Shown: positions 36,632 to 45,456, counted from the stretch's first letter. The stretch: 64,000 bases of DNA from Kitasatospora atroaurantiaca (GCF_007828955.1 NZ_VIVR01000001.1:6014001-6078000); one strand, 5' to 3'. Translations and numbers: made by a program. Notes: generated by a model not told the origin, from the sequence alone.

Positions 36632-38497
36632 TCAGCAGACCAGGACGCCGTCGGGTTCACGGTGGCGGGCCGTACGGCGGGGCGGCGCGTGCCACCGTTC
36701 GGGCTCGAGGCCCCGCAGGACGCTCTGCTCGCGTGCGAAGGCGTGCAGCAGGCCGTCGTACCGGTAGCTGCCCGGCTCCTCGGCGCGCAGCAGGTGGGCG
36801 TCGACGAGGCGCTCGAGGATGCGCTCGGTGTGGGACACGGGCTGGTCCAGGAGCCGGGCCGCGGTCTCGATCCGGACCGTGGCCGAGCCCGGGAGGGACA
36901 GCAGGCGGAAGGCCCGGGCGGCGGCCGGATCCAGTGCCTCGTAGCTGGCGGCGAAGCTGGCCCGGACGTCGAGACTGCCCAGGCTGAGCTCGTCGAACAA
37001 CTGCCGCTCGCCGGTCAGCCGGTCGGCCAGGTGCCGGACGGTCCAGGACGGCCGGGCGGACAGGCGCGCCGCGCAGATGCGCAGGGCCAGCGGCAGCCCC
37101 CCGCAGGCGGCCGCCAGTTCGGCCGTCGCCCGGGGATCGGCGGCCGGGCGGGCCGGGCCGAGGACGCGTTCGAGGAACAGCAGCGCCTCCGCCTCGGTCA
37201 TGACGTCCAGTTCGACCGGATGCGCCCCGGCCAGGTCGGAGAGCCGTGCGCGGCTGGTGATCAGGGCGGCGTTCGCGGGGTCACCCGGCAGCAGCGGACG
37301 GACCTGGGCGCTGTCCCGCGCGTTGTCGAGGACGACCAGGAGCTGCCGTCCGGCGAGCACGGACCGGTAGAGCGCCGTCCGTTCGTCGAGGTCGGCCGGG
37401 ATCGTGTGGGCGGGGAGGCCCAGGGCGAGCAGGAAGCTCCCGAGCACGGCGTGAGCCGAGGCGGGCTCACGCTGAGTCCCCCTCAGGTCGGCGTACAGGG
37501 TGCCGTCCGGATGGGAGAAGCGGGCGGCATGGGCGACATGGCCGGCCAGCGCGCTCTTTCCCACGCCCGGCTGGCCCGACACCACCGCGATCACGGCCGA
37601 CCGCCGGGACGCCGTGGTGAGCCTGGCCGTCAGATCGAGCACCTCCGCGGTACGTCCGGTGAAGTCCGTCAGATCGGGAGGGAGTTGGAAGGGCGTCGGG
37701 GAGACCGGCCGGCCGATCCCGTGCTCCTCGGTGTCCTGGGCGGGAGCCGGGTCGTCCAGGCTCGGGTCGGCGCTGAGGATGCGCTGGTGCACCGCCCTCA
37801 GCTCCGTGCCGGGCTCGACGCCGATCTCCTTCGTCAGGATCTGCCGCACCTGCTGGTAGACGGCCAGTGCCTCCGACTGGCGGCCGCTCCGGTACAGCGC
37901 GGTCATCAGCTGGACCCAGAAGCGCTCCCGCTCGGGGTGGGTCGCCGTGAGCGTGCGCAACTCGGCGAACAGCGCCGCGTGGTGGCCCAGGTGGAGTTCG
38001 GCGTCCAGCTTCGACTCGAGGATGTCCAGCCGGGCCTCGGCGAGCCGGTCGGCCTCCAACCGCCGTACCGAGTCCGAGGGAACGTCCACCAGCGCCGGGC
38101 CGCGCCAGAGGCCGAGGGCCTCGTCGAGCAGCGTGGTGGCGCGCTCGAACGCGCCCTGCCGCAGCGCGTCGGCGCCCAGGTCGCGCAGCGCCACCAGGCG
38201 GTCGGCGTCGAATTCGCCCGGCTCGACGGTGATCAGGTAGCCGCCGGCCCGGGTCTCGATGCGCTCCCCGGCGTTCCCCAGGCCCTTGCGGAGCCGCATG
38301 ACGTAGTTGCGCAGGGTGGTGGCGGCGCTCCGGGGCGGACGGTCGTCCCACACGGTCTCCACCAGCTGCTCCGCGGGCACCAACTGGCCCCGCCGTACCA
38401 GGAGCGCCGCCAGCAGGATGCGCTGTTTGGCCGCCGGGATGACGCGGACCTCCGCGCCATCCCGTACCAGCAGTGGCCCCAGAATCCCGAACTCCAT
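36632..38497 (-). CDS. SARP-family transcriptional regulator with NB-ARC ATPase domain (AfsR-like)
   Basis: A 621-residue regulator. The N-terminal winged-helix OmpR-like DNA-binding domain (about 1-92), the bacterial transcriptional activation domain BTAD (about 97-245) and an NB-ARC STAND ATPase (about 275-560, Walker A GQPGVGKS at 308-315, LLVVLDNARD Walker B) are all visible. AfsR itself has a long TPR region after NB-ARC; here the protein ends shortly after the winged-helix part of NB-ARC. Such proteins activate secondary metabolism genes and may be modulated by phosphorylation or nucleotide. No biosynthetic cluster is directly adjacent. Confidence 0.93.
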   Translation of the reverse strand: MEFGILGPLLVRDGAEVRVIPAAKQRILLAALLVRRGQLVPAEQLVETVWDDRPPRSAATTLRNYVMRLRKGLGNAGERIETRAGGYLITVEPGEFDADRLVALRDLGADALRQGAFERATTLLDEALGLWRGPALVDVPSDSVRRLEADRLAEARLDILESKLDAELHLGHHAALFAELRTLTATHPERERFWVQLMTALYRSGRQSEALAVYQQVRQILTKEIGVEPGTELRAVHQRILSADPSLDDPAPAQDTEEHGIGRPVSPTPFQLPPDLTDFTGRTAEVLDLTARLTTASRRSAVIAVVSGQPGVGKSALAGHVAHAARFSHPDGTLYADLRGTQREPASAHAVLGSFLLALGLPAHTIPADLDERTALYRSVLAGRQLLVVLDNARDSAQVRPLLPGDPANAALITSRARLSDLAGAHPVELDVMTEAEALLFLERVLGPARPAADPRATAELAAACGGLPLALRICAARLSARPSWTVRHLADRLTGERQLFDELSLGSLDVRASFAASYEALDPAAARAFRLLSLPGSATVRIETAARLLDQPVSHTERILERLVDAHLLRAEEPGSYRYDGLLHAFAREQSVLRGLEPERWHAPPRRTARHREPDGVLVC

Positions 38498-38687
38498 CCG
38501 CCGTGCCCCCCAGACCTCTAGTGTCGCGCTGCGACGGCCGGGCCCACGGCCCGGCGCTGCCGATCATCGCCACCGTTCTATCCCGGGTGGGGTTGTCCGG
38601 GGCCTTTGGCAGGCGCCGGTCAATCAATTCCGTACAACGCAGGCCGTGGACGGTCGGACGGGGCAGGTGGGGAGGAGGGGCCGGGTG

Positions 38688-39689
38688 TCAGCCGCAGTGG
38701 CTCCAGGCACTGGTCCACGAGGTGCTCTTGAACGAGCCGCCCCACTTCACGCACGCGCCGGCGGCGGGCAGGGTGACCGGGCCGGCGTAGTAGGTGAAGC
38801 TGCCCGGGTTGCCGAGGGACGCGCCGCCCTGAACGCTGAGCGTGGCGTTCATCGCGACCGCGCCGGCCGGGTTCGCCGCCAGCGTCACGACACAGTTGGA
38901 GCCGGAGGAGGCGTTGTAGAGCAGGAAGACGGTGGCGCCACCGAGGTCGTGCGAGTCGATCACGCCGAAGCCGGTGCCGCACACGGCTCGCGGGCCGTAC
39001 GGGTTCCCGGGCAGCGGGTTGTCACCCGAGCCGCTCGTGGTGGGCGTGGTGTAGCCGACGATGTAGTAGCCGTCGGCGGGGTCGACGTTGCTCGGCTGCT
39101 TGCCCACGGCCTTCTCGCTCGCCGAGATGGTGACCGAGACGACCTTGGAGCTCACCGCGTACTCGGCCATCGAGCCGGCGCCGGGGGTGCCGTTCCAGTC
39201 CCCGTTGGCGGTCGTGATGGAACCGTCGGAGTTCACCGCGGTCACGATGCCGACATGGTGGATCTCGGTGTCGTGGACGCTGCCGTACACCACCGCGTCA
39301 CCCGGCTGCGGGCTGTACGAGGCCGAGGTGTGCAGGGTGCCGTTGTTCTGGCCGTAGGTCTGGAAGCTGGCGGCAGCGGCGGTCAGACCGCCCGTGTAGA
39401 AGCCGGAGTTCCCCCAGACCCACTGCACGAAGTCCGCGCACCAGTACTCGGGACCACCCGAGTAGCCGCCCGCGCAGCTGTGCTCGAACTGGGAGCCGCC
39501 GAGGCTGTTGTACGTCGGAGTGTTGGCACAGGTGCCGGCGGTCTTGCCCACGTTGGCGGCGGCCAGGGTGGCCGCGCTCGTGCCCGTGGCGGCCGAGGCG
39601 CTCGGTGCGGTGGTGAAGGTCAGCAGGCCCAAGGCGACGGCCGCTGCTGCTGCGCCGGCTATTCGGCGCAGGACATGGGTGAGCTTCAA
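38688..39689 (-). CDS. Secreted CHAP amidase fused to a spore-associated-protein-like domain
   Basis: A 333-residue secreted protein. I place the start at the TTG at 39689, preceded by GGAGGAGAGCC and beginning a clean signal peptide (Ala-rich core, APSASA cleavage near 33). A CHAP cysteine-peptidase domain follows (about 50-215) with catalytic Cys84 (EYWCADFVQW) and His145 (HHVGIV). The last 100 residues (about 235-333: GFGVIDSHDLGGATVFLLYN, NCVVTL, YYAGPV, CVKWGGSF and final HCG) resemble the small streptomycete spore-associated proteins of the SapA type. CHAP domains cleave peptidoglycan cross-links, so the protein may act on, or be retained at, the spore or aerial-hypha surface. Confidence 0.82.
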   Translation of the reverse strand: MKLTHVLRRIAGAAAAAVALGLLTFTTAPSASAATGTSAATLAAANVGKTAGTCANTPTYNSLGGSQFEHSCAGGYSGGPEYWCADFVQWVWGNSGFYTGGLTAAAASFQTYGQNNGTLHTSASYSPQPGDAVVYGSVHDTEIHHVGIVTAVNSDGSITTANGDWNGTPGAGSMAEYAVSSKVVSVTISASEKAVGKQPSNVDPADGYYIVGYTTPTTSGSGDNPLPGNPYGPRAVCGTGFGVIDSHDLGGATVFLLYNASSGSNCVVTLAANPAGAVAMNATLSVQGGASLGNPGSFTYYAGPVTLPAAGACVKWGGSFKSTSWTSAWSHCG

Positions 39690-39932
39690 GGCTCTCCTCC
39701 CGGAGCGGGGAACACGGATGCGGCGACGGTGTTTTCGTGGGTTCGGGGTGTACTTCGTGGCCGAACGCCACGGACGCCGATACGGCGGAAACGTCGCCGT
39801 CCGTATTCTCCGCAGGCGCCGTATCGTCCCGGTCGCGTCGCGGTACGGGGGACTCCGGGCGTGCCCGCGGATCACGGAGGGCGGAGTTCTCCGTGATCCA
39901 CGAGCGCCGTGCGCCACCGAGATAGCGGGAGG

Positions 39933-41192
39933 TCAGCCCCGGTCGGGGTAACGGCAGGCGGCCCGCTCGGCCTTGGTGAGGTCGGCCTGCGCCAGGGTGG
40001 CGGGTTGCCAGGTGCTCGGGTCGTCGAGCCGGATCTGCCGGGCGTCGACGACCGTGGTCGGTCCGTCCCCGCCGAGGCAGGCGACCGCCACCACGGGGAT
40101 CGGCCCGTCGTTCGACGTAGCGGTGCGCAGCGGCCCGAGCCGCCACGGCACCGCAAAGCCGGCCGCCGCCTCGTGGGAGAGCCCGACCTGGTGCCACTGC
40201 ACGGGCTGTGAGGTCTGGCCGCCCGCGGCGTAGTACGCGGCGAACCCCACGATCGCCACGTGCGTCCCGGTGGCCCGCAGCTCGACGGTGTCCGGGCCGG
40301 CTCCCTGCGGGACCATCGACAGCGAGACGGCCGAGGGCGGCGGGACGCTGTCCGGGCACGGGCTCGGCTGCAGGGTGCTGGGGGGATTGCCGTGGACGAC
40401 CGCCGAGGAGACCACCCCGCCCTGGCTGACCATGAACCAGCGCATGTCGGCCGACCCCGAGGTGGTGTCGGTGACAATGTCGCCGAGGCAGTAGCCGGTG
40501 AAGTCCAATGCGCATCCCGCCGGTGCCTGGAGCACCACGGCCGCACTCAGGCTGGCGCCGCTCCGGATGAGCGTGTTGACGTTGTACGTCTTGCCGGAGA
40601 AGGCCCGCGGCGCCTGAGCGGGCGGCGGACAGCTCGTCGATGAGGACGGCGAGGCCGACGCGTCGGTACTCGGCGCCGCCGCCTGGTGCGCCGCCCCCGT
40701 CTGCGCGGTCAGCCGCAGGGCGAGCAGGCCGAGCACGACGGCGAGGGCCAGGGCGATGGCGAGCGCGACACCGCCGGTGGACCGCAGGGGCGAGCGATGG
40801 CGGGGGGCCGGGGGGCCGGAGGTGTCGCCGTCCTCGGCCGACGGGAGGACGGACACCGCCAGATCCGGCTCGTGGTCGGCGACGGCGGGATCCTCCCGCT
40901 CCGGCTCGGTGGCAGCGCTCTCGCAGGCGGTCAAGCGGTCGAGTTCGTACCATCGTCGCTTCCACCGCTCGACGTCGCCGCCGCACGCTCCGACGTACGC
41001 CAGCGTCACCTCCAGGCTCGGCTGCCGCACGCCGCCGGCGGCATCGCTCAGGGTCGTGGCGCTGAATCCGGCCAGCGCGGCGAGCGCGCGGTAGGTCGGA
41101 TTCCCCGCCTCCTCGCGGACCGCCCGGAGGTCGTACGCGAAGGCCTGTATCGGACCGTCGGCCGGATTGACGGGTCGTGGTTTGCGGGCCAA
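39933..41192 (-). CDS. Membrane-tethered helix-turn-helix protein with extracytoplasmic domain
   Basis: A 419-residue protein. The TTG at 41192 is chosen as the start because AAGGAG lies five bases upstream. The N-terminus has an XRE-type HTH (about 15-80; TYRALAALAGFSATTLSDAAGG), then a charged linker, one transmembrane helix (about 141-161) and a Ser/Pro/Thr linker followed by an extracytoplasmic domain with paired cysteines (about 190-415). The layout suggests signal transfer across the membrane to DNA, as in other one-component membrane regulators, but no ligand-binding family is recognised in the outer domain. Confidence 0.8.
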   Translation of the reverse strand: MARKPRPVNPADGPIQAFAYDLRAVREEAGNPTYRALAALAGFSATTLSDAAGGVRQPSLEVTLAYVGACGGDVERWKRRWYELDRLTACESAATEPEREDPAVADHEPDLAVSVLPSAEDGDTSGPPAPRHRSPLRSTGGVALAIALALAVVLGLLALRLTAQTGAAHQAAAPSTDASASPSSSTSCPPPAQAPRAFSGKTYNVNTLIRSGASLSAAVVLQAPAGCALDFTGYCLGDIVTDTTSGSADMRWFMVSQGGVVSSAVVHGNPPSTLQPSPCPDSVPPPSAVSLSMVPQGAGPDTVELRATGTHVAIVGFAAYYAAGGQTSQPVQWHQVGLSHEAAAGFAVPWRLGPLRTATSNDGPIPVVAVACLGGDGPTTVVDARQIRLDDPSTWQPATLAQADLTKAERAACRYPDRG

Positions 41193-41413
41193 TGAGTCTC
41201 CTTGGTCTCCACCCGGGCTCTCCCCGTGGCTCGGGAAGGCTCCGTCAGCTGATGGGTCGACAGATCGTTCGAGGAAACTACGAGCACGACCCAGGAGTTC
41301 CTTCACGGCCCGGTCGGGATGTGGAGATATTGGTCACTCTCTGCTGCGCCGGGGCATCGCCTCCATGGAATCCACTCATCCGGATGCCTCCGCGGATAGG
41401 GCGGAGGCGGGTA

Positions 41414-41455
41414 CGCCGGAGGCCGGTCGGGTTGCGGCCCGACCGGCCTCCGGCG
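41414..41455 (-). terminator. Terminator of the lipoprotein gene
   Basis: A perfect 18-bp inverted repeat (41414-41431 and 41438-41455, loop TTGCGG), 28 bp beyond the lipoprotein stop codon on the minus strand. Confidence 0.85.
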
Positions 41456-41482
41456 ATCTGTCGGTGTCTGCCGCGGGAGGGG

Positions 41483-42421
41483 TCAGCCCGCGCTGCGCAG
41501 GACGTCGGCGAAGACGGCCGCCTGCTTCTGCATCTGGATGTTGATGGTCCGCAGCTCGTCCTTGTGCTGGGCCATCAGGGCGTTCTGCCGGTCCACCTCG
41601 GCCGTGAACCAGACGCCGACGACGTTGCCCTGCTGCTTGCAGGCCACGTCCGCCTGGGCGGTCTGCTGTTCGTCCTTGCCGAGGGCGGACTTGCTGAAAG
41701 CCGGATCGTTCACGGCGTCCATCGGGGTCGCGTAGTGGTAGCCCTTGGCGAGCATGCACGCGGACCAGGCCTGGAAGACGGTCTGCACGGCGGGAGCCTT
41801 CAGGGACTCGGAGAAGCTCTGGCCGTCGATCTGATGGATCAGCGAGGCCTCGCCGAGGAAGGTGGCCCCGGCCGAGAGCCTGGCACCCATCTCGCCCATG
41901 CAGCCGCCCGGCTGGACCGTCTGCGAACCGTAGGGCGTCGGCGTACCGGCGGACTTCCCCGGGGTTCCGTTCCCGTTGAGTACGAGCTGGTACCCGGGAT
42001 CGGTGTTCTCCGGCGGCGCGGTCTCGTTGCTCGGTGGCAGGTATCCGGGATTGGCCGGTCCGAAGTGGTAGCCGGTGGTCCTGGCCTGCTCGGGGTTGGT
42101 CACTCCGTAGCGCATCTCGGTGACGGTGGCGGGCGCACTCTTCGGAGCCGCCTGCTGGTCCGTGAAGGTGAGGCCGTAGCGCTGCATGCACTGCTTGACC
42201 AGCACCTGGGACGCCTTGTCGAGCTGGAGCTGGGTGTCCGGGCTCAACAGGTAGGCCGCGACCGGCAGCCGCAGGCCGGTGCTGTCCAGCACCGTGGGGG
42301 TGGGGGCCGGCGCGGGCGTCGCGGCGTCGGCGGAGCCGGAGCAGCCCGACGCCGAGGCCAGGACTGCCGCGGCGCAGAGAGCGGCCGCCAGGGAGGACAG
42401 GAGGCGGGAACGACCGGGCAT
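41483..42421 (-). CDS. Secreted lipoprotein of unknown function
   Basis: A 312-residue protein with a type II signal peptide: arginine start, hydrophobic core and lipobox LASASGC with the lipidated Cys at about 27. A short Pro/Thr/Ala linker follows, and then a mostly helical domain with several conserved-looking cysteines (KQCMQRYG, GGCMGEMG, SACMLAKG, DVACKQQ). The last part is a predicted coiled-coil helix. The Cys pattern resembles other uncharacterised streptomycete lipoproteins; no enzyme motif is seen. It probably sits on the outer face of the membrane. Confidence 0.8.
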   Translation of the reverse strand: MPGRSRLLSSLAAALCAAAVLASASGCSGSADAATPAPAPTPTVLDSTGLRLPVAAYLLSPDTQLQLDKASQVLVKQCMQRYGLTFTDQQAAPKSAPATVTEMRYGVTNPEQARTTGYHFGPANPGYLPPSNETAPPENTDPGYQLVLNGNGTPGKSAGTPTPYGSQTVQPGGCMGEMGARLSAGATFLGEASLIHQIDGQSFSESLKAPAVQTVFQAWSACMLAKGYHYATPMDAVNDPAFSKSALGKDEQQTAQADVACKQQGNVVGVWFTAEVDRQNALMAQHKDELRTINIQMQKQAAVFADVLRSAG

Positions 42422-42462
42422 GCCTGGGACTCCTCGTTGAACCGTGCTGGAAACCAGGGCGT

Positions 42463-42490
42463 GGCCGGCCGGGGCTGGGCCCGGCCGGCC
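42463..42490 (-). terminator. Terminator of the first crystallin-like gene
   Basis: An 11-bp GC-only inverted repeat (42463-42473 and 42480-42490, loop GCTGGG), 9 bp after the stop codon of the crystallin-like gene on the minus strand. Confidence 0.7.
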
Positions 42491-42498
42491 GGTGCGGC

Positions 42499-42849
42499 CT
42501 AGGAGAAGCGCAGCGAGGCGTTCTCGTTGTAGGTGTGCACCAGGCGGGTCTCGCCGGTGCCCGGGGCGAGCCGGTCGTAGGTGCCCGCGTAGTTGGAGTT
42601 GAAGTAGATCGTCGCGGTGCTGGTGCCGTAGTTGAAGGCCGAGGCCGCGTTGTTCTTGATGGGCTGGCCGTGGATGAAGACGTAGCCCGCGAAGTCCGGG
42701 ATGTTGGAGTAGAAGTGGGCCTGGTCGCCCGCGTAGTTCGAGTTGTAGAACAGGCCGACGTGGTTGTCCGCCGAGGCGGTGCCGGCGGCACCGAGCGTGG
42801 CGAGAGCGGCACCCGCGATACCGAGGGCGAGAACGGACTTCATGCGCAT
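42499..42849 (-). CDS. Small secreted I36/beta-gamma-crystallin-like protein (copy 1)
   Basis: A 116-residue secreted protein. A Sec signal peptide ends at TASA (about 27), and the mature 89 residues hold two Y/F-N-S-N-Y-A-G motifs (LFYNSNYAG and IYFNSNYAG), the pattern of the beta/gamma-crystallin fold used by peptidase inhibitor family I36 and related streptomycete proteins. No cysteines are present, unlike the metalloproteinase inhibitor SMPI. About 80% of its residues match copy 2 directly upstream. The start at 42849 follows GAAGGATG. Function (protease inhibitor or calcium-binding matrix protein) is inferred only. Confidence 0.85.
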   Translation of the reverse strand: MRMKSVLALGIAGAALATLGAAGTASADNHVGLFYNSNYAGDQAHFYSNIPDFAGYVFIHGQPIKNNAASAFNYGTSTATIYFNSNYAGTYDRLAPGTGETRLVHTYNENASLRFS

Positions 42850-42914
42850 GGATTCATCCTTCGTCGTTGGCGCGGAGCTTTTCCTTTGACCGGAGTGGGG
42901 CCGGCCGGCGGGGC

Positions 42915-43265
42915 TCAGGAGAAGCGCAGCGAGGCGTTCTCGTTGTAGGTGTTCGCGAGGCGGGCCTGGCCGGTGCCCGGGGCCAGGCGGTCGGAGGCGC
43001 CGGCGTAGTTGGAGTTGAAGTAGATGGTCGCGGTGCTGGAGCCGAAGTTCCACGCCGAGGCCGCGTTGTTCTTCACCGGCTGGCCGTCGATGAAGTAGTA
43101 GCCGGCGAAGTTCGAGACGTTGGACGTGAAGTTCGCCCAGTTGCCCGCGTAGTTCGAGTTGTAGTACAGCGTCAGCGAGTTGCCGGCCGAGGCCGTGCCG
43201 GCGGCGCCGAGCGTGGCGAGAGCGGCACCGGCGATACCGACGGCGAGAGCAGCCTTGATGCGCAT
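42915..43265 (-). CDS. Small secreted I36/beta-gamma-crystallin-like protein (copy 2)
   Basis: A 116-residue paralogue of the neighbouring gene with the same length, signal peptide and C-terminal NENASLRFS, and the motifs LYYNSNYAG and IYFNSNYAG. The two genes are 65 bp apart in tandem and clearly arose by duplication. Differences cluster in the first crystallin motif region (NWANFTSNVSNFAGYYF versus DQAHFYSNIPDFAGYVF), which may change ligand or target. The start at 43265 follows GAAGGATG. Confidence 0.85.
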   Translation of the reverse strand: MRIKAALAVGIAGAALATLGAAGTASAGNSLTLYYNSNYAGNWANFTSNVSNFAGYYFIDGQPVKNNAASAWNFGSSTATIYFNSNYAGASDRLAPGTGQARLANTYNENASLRFS

Positions 43266-43396
43266 CAATTCATCCTTCGTCGTAGTGCTGGATGTCCGTG
43301 CCGGAAATTGACTGTTCGTCATCTCTCCGCTCTCAGAACATTATCCGCCGCTTATCCGAGCAGCAATGCCGTTTGATTAACGGCTCCGGCCGGGCG

Positions 43397-44392
43397 CTAT
43401 CGTGCGAATTCGGGCATGCGGGATTGTTCGTGTCGGATCGGGGTGGAGTGTGCGTACTGCATGGACTGGCGCATCGCGTAGTGGACCAGCAGTCGCCCGT
43501 AGATCTCCTGGTGGATCCCGTCGGTGGTCCTGCTGGCCAGCGGGCCGGTGCCGGGCTCCGCGCCGAGCAGCGCGTCGCGCAGCGAGCCGCGGCTGCCGGC
43601 GGCCCGAGCGTGGAGCTCGAGCAGCTCGGCGGCCGGTGCCGCGAAGGGGTCCAGCAGGGTGGTGACGACGTCGGGGGCGATCACCCGCAGGGGCAGTCCG
43701 CGCCAACCGAAGAGGAACGATCCGTCGGGCAGCGGCCGCTGGGGCTGGAAGGGGAGCCGGACGGCCTGCAGCCGCCAGACGAGGTCGACGCCGCTCGCCG
43801 CCGCGGCGGAGGCCAGGTCGGCGTCCAGCGGTAGTCCGTCGGCGAGCAGTACGGTGCCGGGTTCGGTGGAGCGCAGCAGCGTACGGGCCGATTCGGAGGC
43901 GGCCCAGACGGCGTCCAGGACCGCGCCGGTGCCGCTCTCCACCAGCCCGCTGACGTGCAGTCGCGGGGTCTGGCCGACCCCCTCGGCCAGGGCGAGGAGA
44001 TGCTCCTCGACGAGCAGCAGGCGCCGCCCCCGCCAGTGCGAGTCCCGGTCCTCCGCGGTGGCCAGCGGGCGCATGGTGGCCCGGAAGAGCGCGTTCAGCG
44101 GGCCGCTGCCCAGCCGCTCGCGGGCCTGGAAGATGCTCGCCTTGCTGGGCATCTGCTCCTCGCCCCAGAGCCCTCCCCAGCGCAGGCCCGAGGTGAGGCG
44201 GCGCATCACGTCCAGGTAGGGGGCCGGGGAGAACAGCGCCATCGCCAGGACGAAGTAGACCATCAACCGGGCCGACAGCAGGCGCCGTCGCTGCTCGGTC
44301 CGACCGCACGACGCGATCGCCGTGTCGACCACTTCCGCCGGATACGTACGGACCAGCAGGCCCAATCCGGCAATATCGGTGTATTCGGACAA
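43397..44392 (-). CDS. IS4-family transposase-derived protein with apparently lost catalytic residues
   Basis: A 331-residue protein whose N-terminal third (PAEVVDTAIASCGRTEQRRRLLSARLMVYFVLAMALF, in pieces about 18-55) is the IS4 transposase N-terminal domain. In transposases the first catalytic Asp lies in an AIDG-type strand; here it reads LLVEEHLLAL (about 125-134). The second position keeps an Asp (VLLADGLPLDAD). The YHQRWEIE-type block with the catalytic Glu is not recognisable, although the later block GIHQEIYGRLLVHYAMRQ remains. No terminal inverted repeats are evident. It may be a domesticated transposase or an old, still open relic. Confidence 0.72.
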   Translation of the reverse strand: MSEYTDIAGLGLLVRTYPAEVVDTAIASCGRTEQRRRLLSARLMVYFVLAMALFSPAPYLDVMRRLTSGLRWGGLWGEEQMPSKASIFQARERLGSGPLNALFRATMRPLATAEDRDSHWRGRRLLLVEEHLLALAEGVGQTPRLHVSGLVESGTGAVLDAVWAASESARTLLRSTEPGTVLLADGLPLDADLASAAAASGVDLVWRLQAVRLPFQPQRPLPDGSFLFGWRGLPLRVIAPDVVTTLLDPFAAPAAELLELHARAAGSRGSLRDALLGAEPGTGPLASRTTDGIHQEIYGRLLVHYAMRQSMQYAHSTPIRHEQSRMPEFAR

Positions 44393-44946
44393 GGCGGTTC
44401 CTCGGATAGTGATGTGATCAGGAAGTTCCGGACGGCACCTGTGGCGGGCGTGCCTCTACCCGCGGCTGCAGCTCGCGGTCCCGGCGCTATCAGCGCCGGG
44501 CAGTGGTTTCCGGGCATGAGCGCCGCCGGGCGGGCGTCCTCAGCGGACCGGACAGGTCAACGGACGGGAGTGCGCGTCGGCCGGGGAACGCCGGTACAGC
44601 CGACACGGGCTCTCGACGCAGACCGGGCAGCGCCGGGTCTGAGCTTCCCGTCGCCGAGCGGGGACGGGTGAACGAGGGACGGGTCAGGGCACGAGGGCCG
44701 GCGCGCCGGGCGGCGAACGCCCCGGCGAACGCCGATCGGCTCTGTCACTGCGCCTCCCCGGACGGTTACCGCACCTGCCGGTCATACTCATCGATCCCCA
44801 TATCCCGGGAGTATCGGCGCGGTAGCGCGAAGCTCAGCGGCTTCCCCGCGGGTCGTCGTGCCCCATGAGCCGGTGGACGCGCACAATCGGAAGGTTGTGA
44901 TCACCATCGGACGCCGCTGCCACAGCGCCCCAGCAAGGAGTCCCGT
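44393..44946. other. Intergenic region between transposase-derived and DinB-like genes
   Basis: 554 bp without a convincing gene; open frames here are arginine-rich and lack normal codon bias. A 9-bp hairpin CCCGGCGCT-ATC-AGCGCCGGG lies at 44480-44500. The region must contain promoters for the two divergent genes. Confidence 0.5.
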
Positions 44947-45456
44947 ATGAACAGCGCGGATCTTTTGGCCGATGCCTTCGGCCGGGTCCGGGAGACCGTC
45001 CACGACGCCGTCCGACGTCTCACTCCCGAGGAACTGACCGAACGTCTCGACGAGGGGGCCAACACGATCGCCTGGCTGGTCTGGCATCTGACGCGTATTC
45101 AGGACGACCACATCGCCGACGTCGCGGGCACCGAGCAGATCTGGACCGCACAGGGATGGGCCGACCGCTTCGACCTCCCCTTCCCCGTCAGGTCGACCGG
45201 ATTCGGTCACACGAGCAAGGAGGTCGCCGCCGTACGTGTGGACTCCGCCAAGCTGCTCACCGACTACTACGACGCCGTGCACGAGTACACCGTCGACTTC
45301 GTGCGCGGGCTCAGTGACGCCGACCTCGACCGGATCGTGGACGACAACTGGACCCCGCCCGTGACGCTGGGCGTACGACTGGTGAGCGTCATCTCCGACG
45401 ACCTGCAGCACGCCGGCCAGGCGGCCTTCATCCATGGTGCGTTGCGACGGCACTAG
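44947..45456 (+). CDS. DinB-superfamily (DUF664) protein, possibly mycothiol-dependent
   Basis: A 169-residue four-helix protein of the DinB/YfiT superfamily. Candidate metal ligands are His in LVWHLTRIQDDHIAD (about 48-58) and DLQHAGQ (about 155-158), the usual three-His pattern. Actinobacterial members often act as mycothiol S-transferases or related metal-dependent detoxification enzymes. The start follows AAGGAGTCCCGT. It converges with the M1 peptidase gene across a strong terminator. Confidence 0.87.
   Translation: MNSADLLADAFGRVRETVHDAVRRLTPEELTERLDEGANTIAWLVWHLTRIQDDHIADVAGTEQIWTAQGWADRFDLPFPVRSTGFGHTSKEVAAVRVDSAKLLTDYYDAVHEYTVDFVRGLSDADLDRIVDDNWTPPVTLGVRLVSVISDDLQHAGQAAFIHGALRRH

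Noticed and set aside
43397..44392. An intact IS4-type insertion sequence
   Set aside because: No terminal inverted repeats or target duplications were found, and the catalytic region appears altered, so I list only a transposase-derived gene.
44503..44868. 121-codon open frame between the transposase-derived and DinB-like genes
   Set aside because: Arginine- and glycine-rich composition, no ribosome binding site and no recognisable motif.
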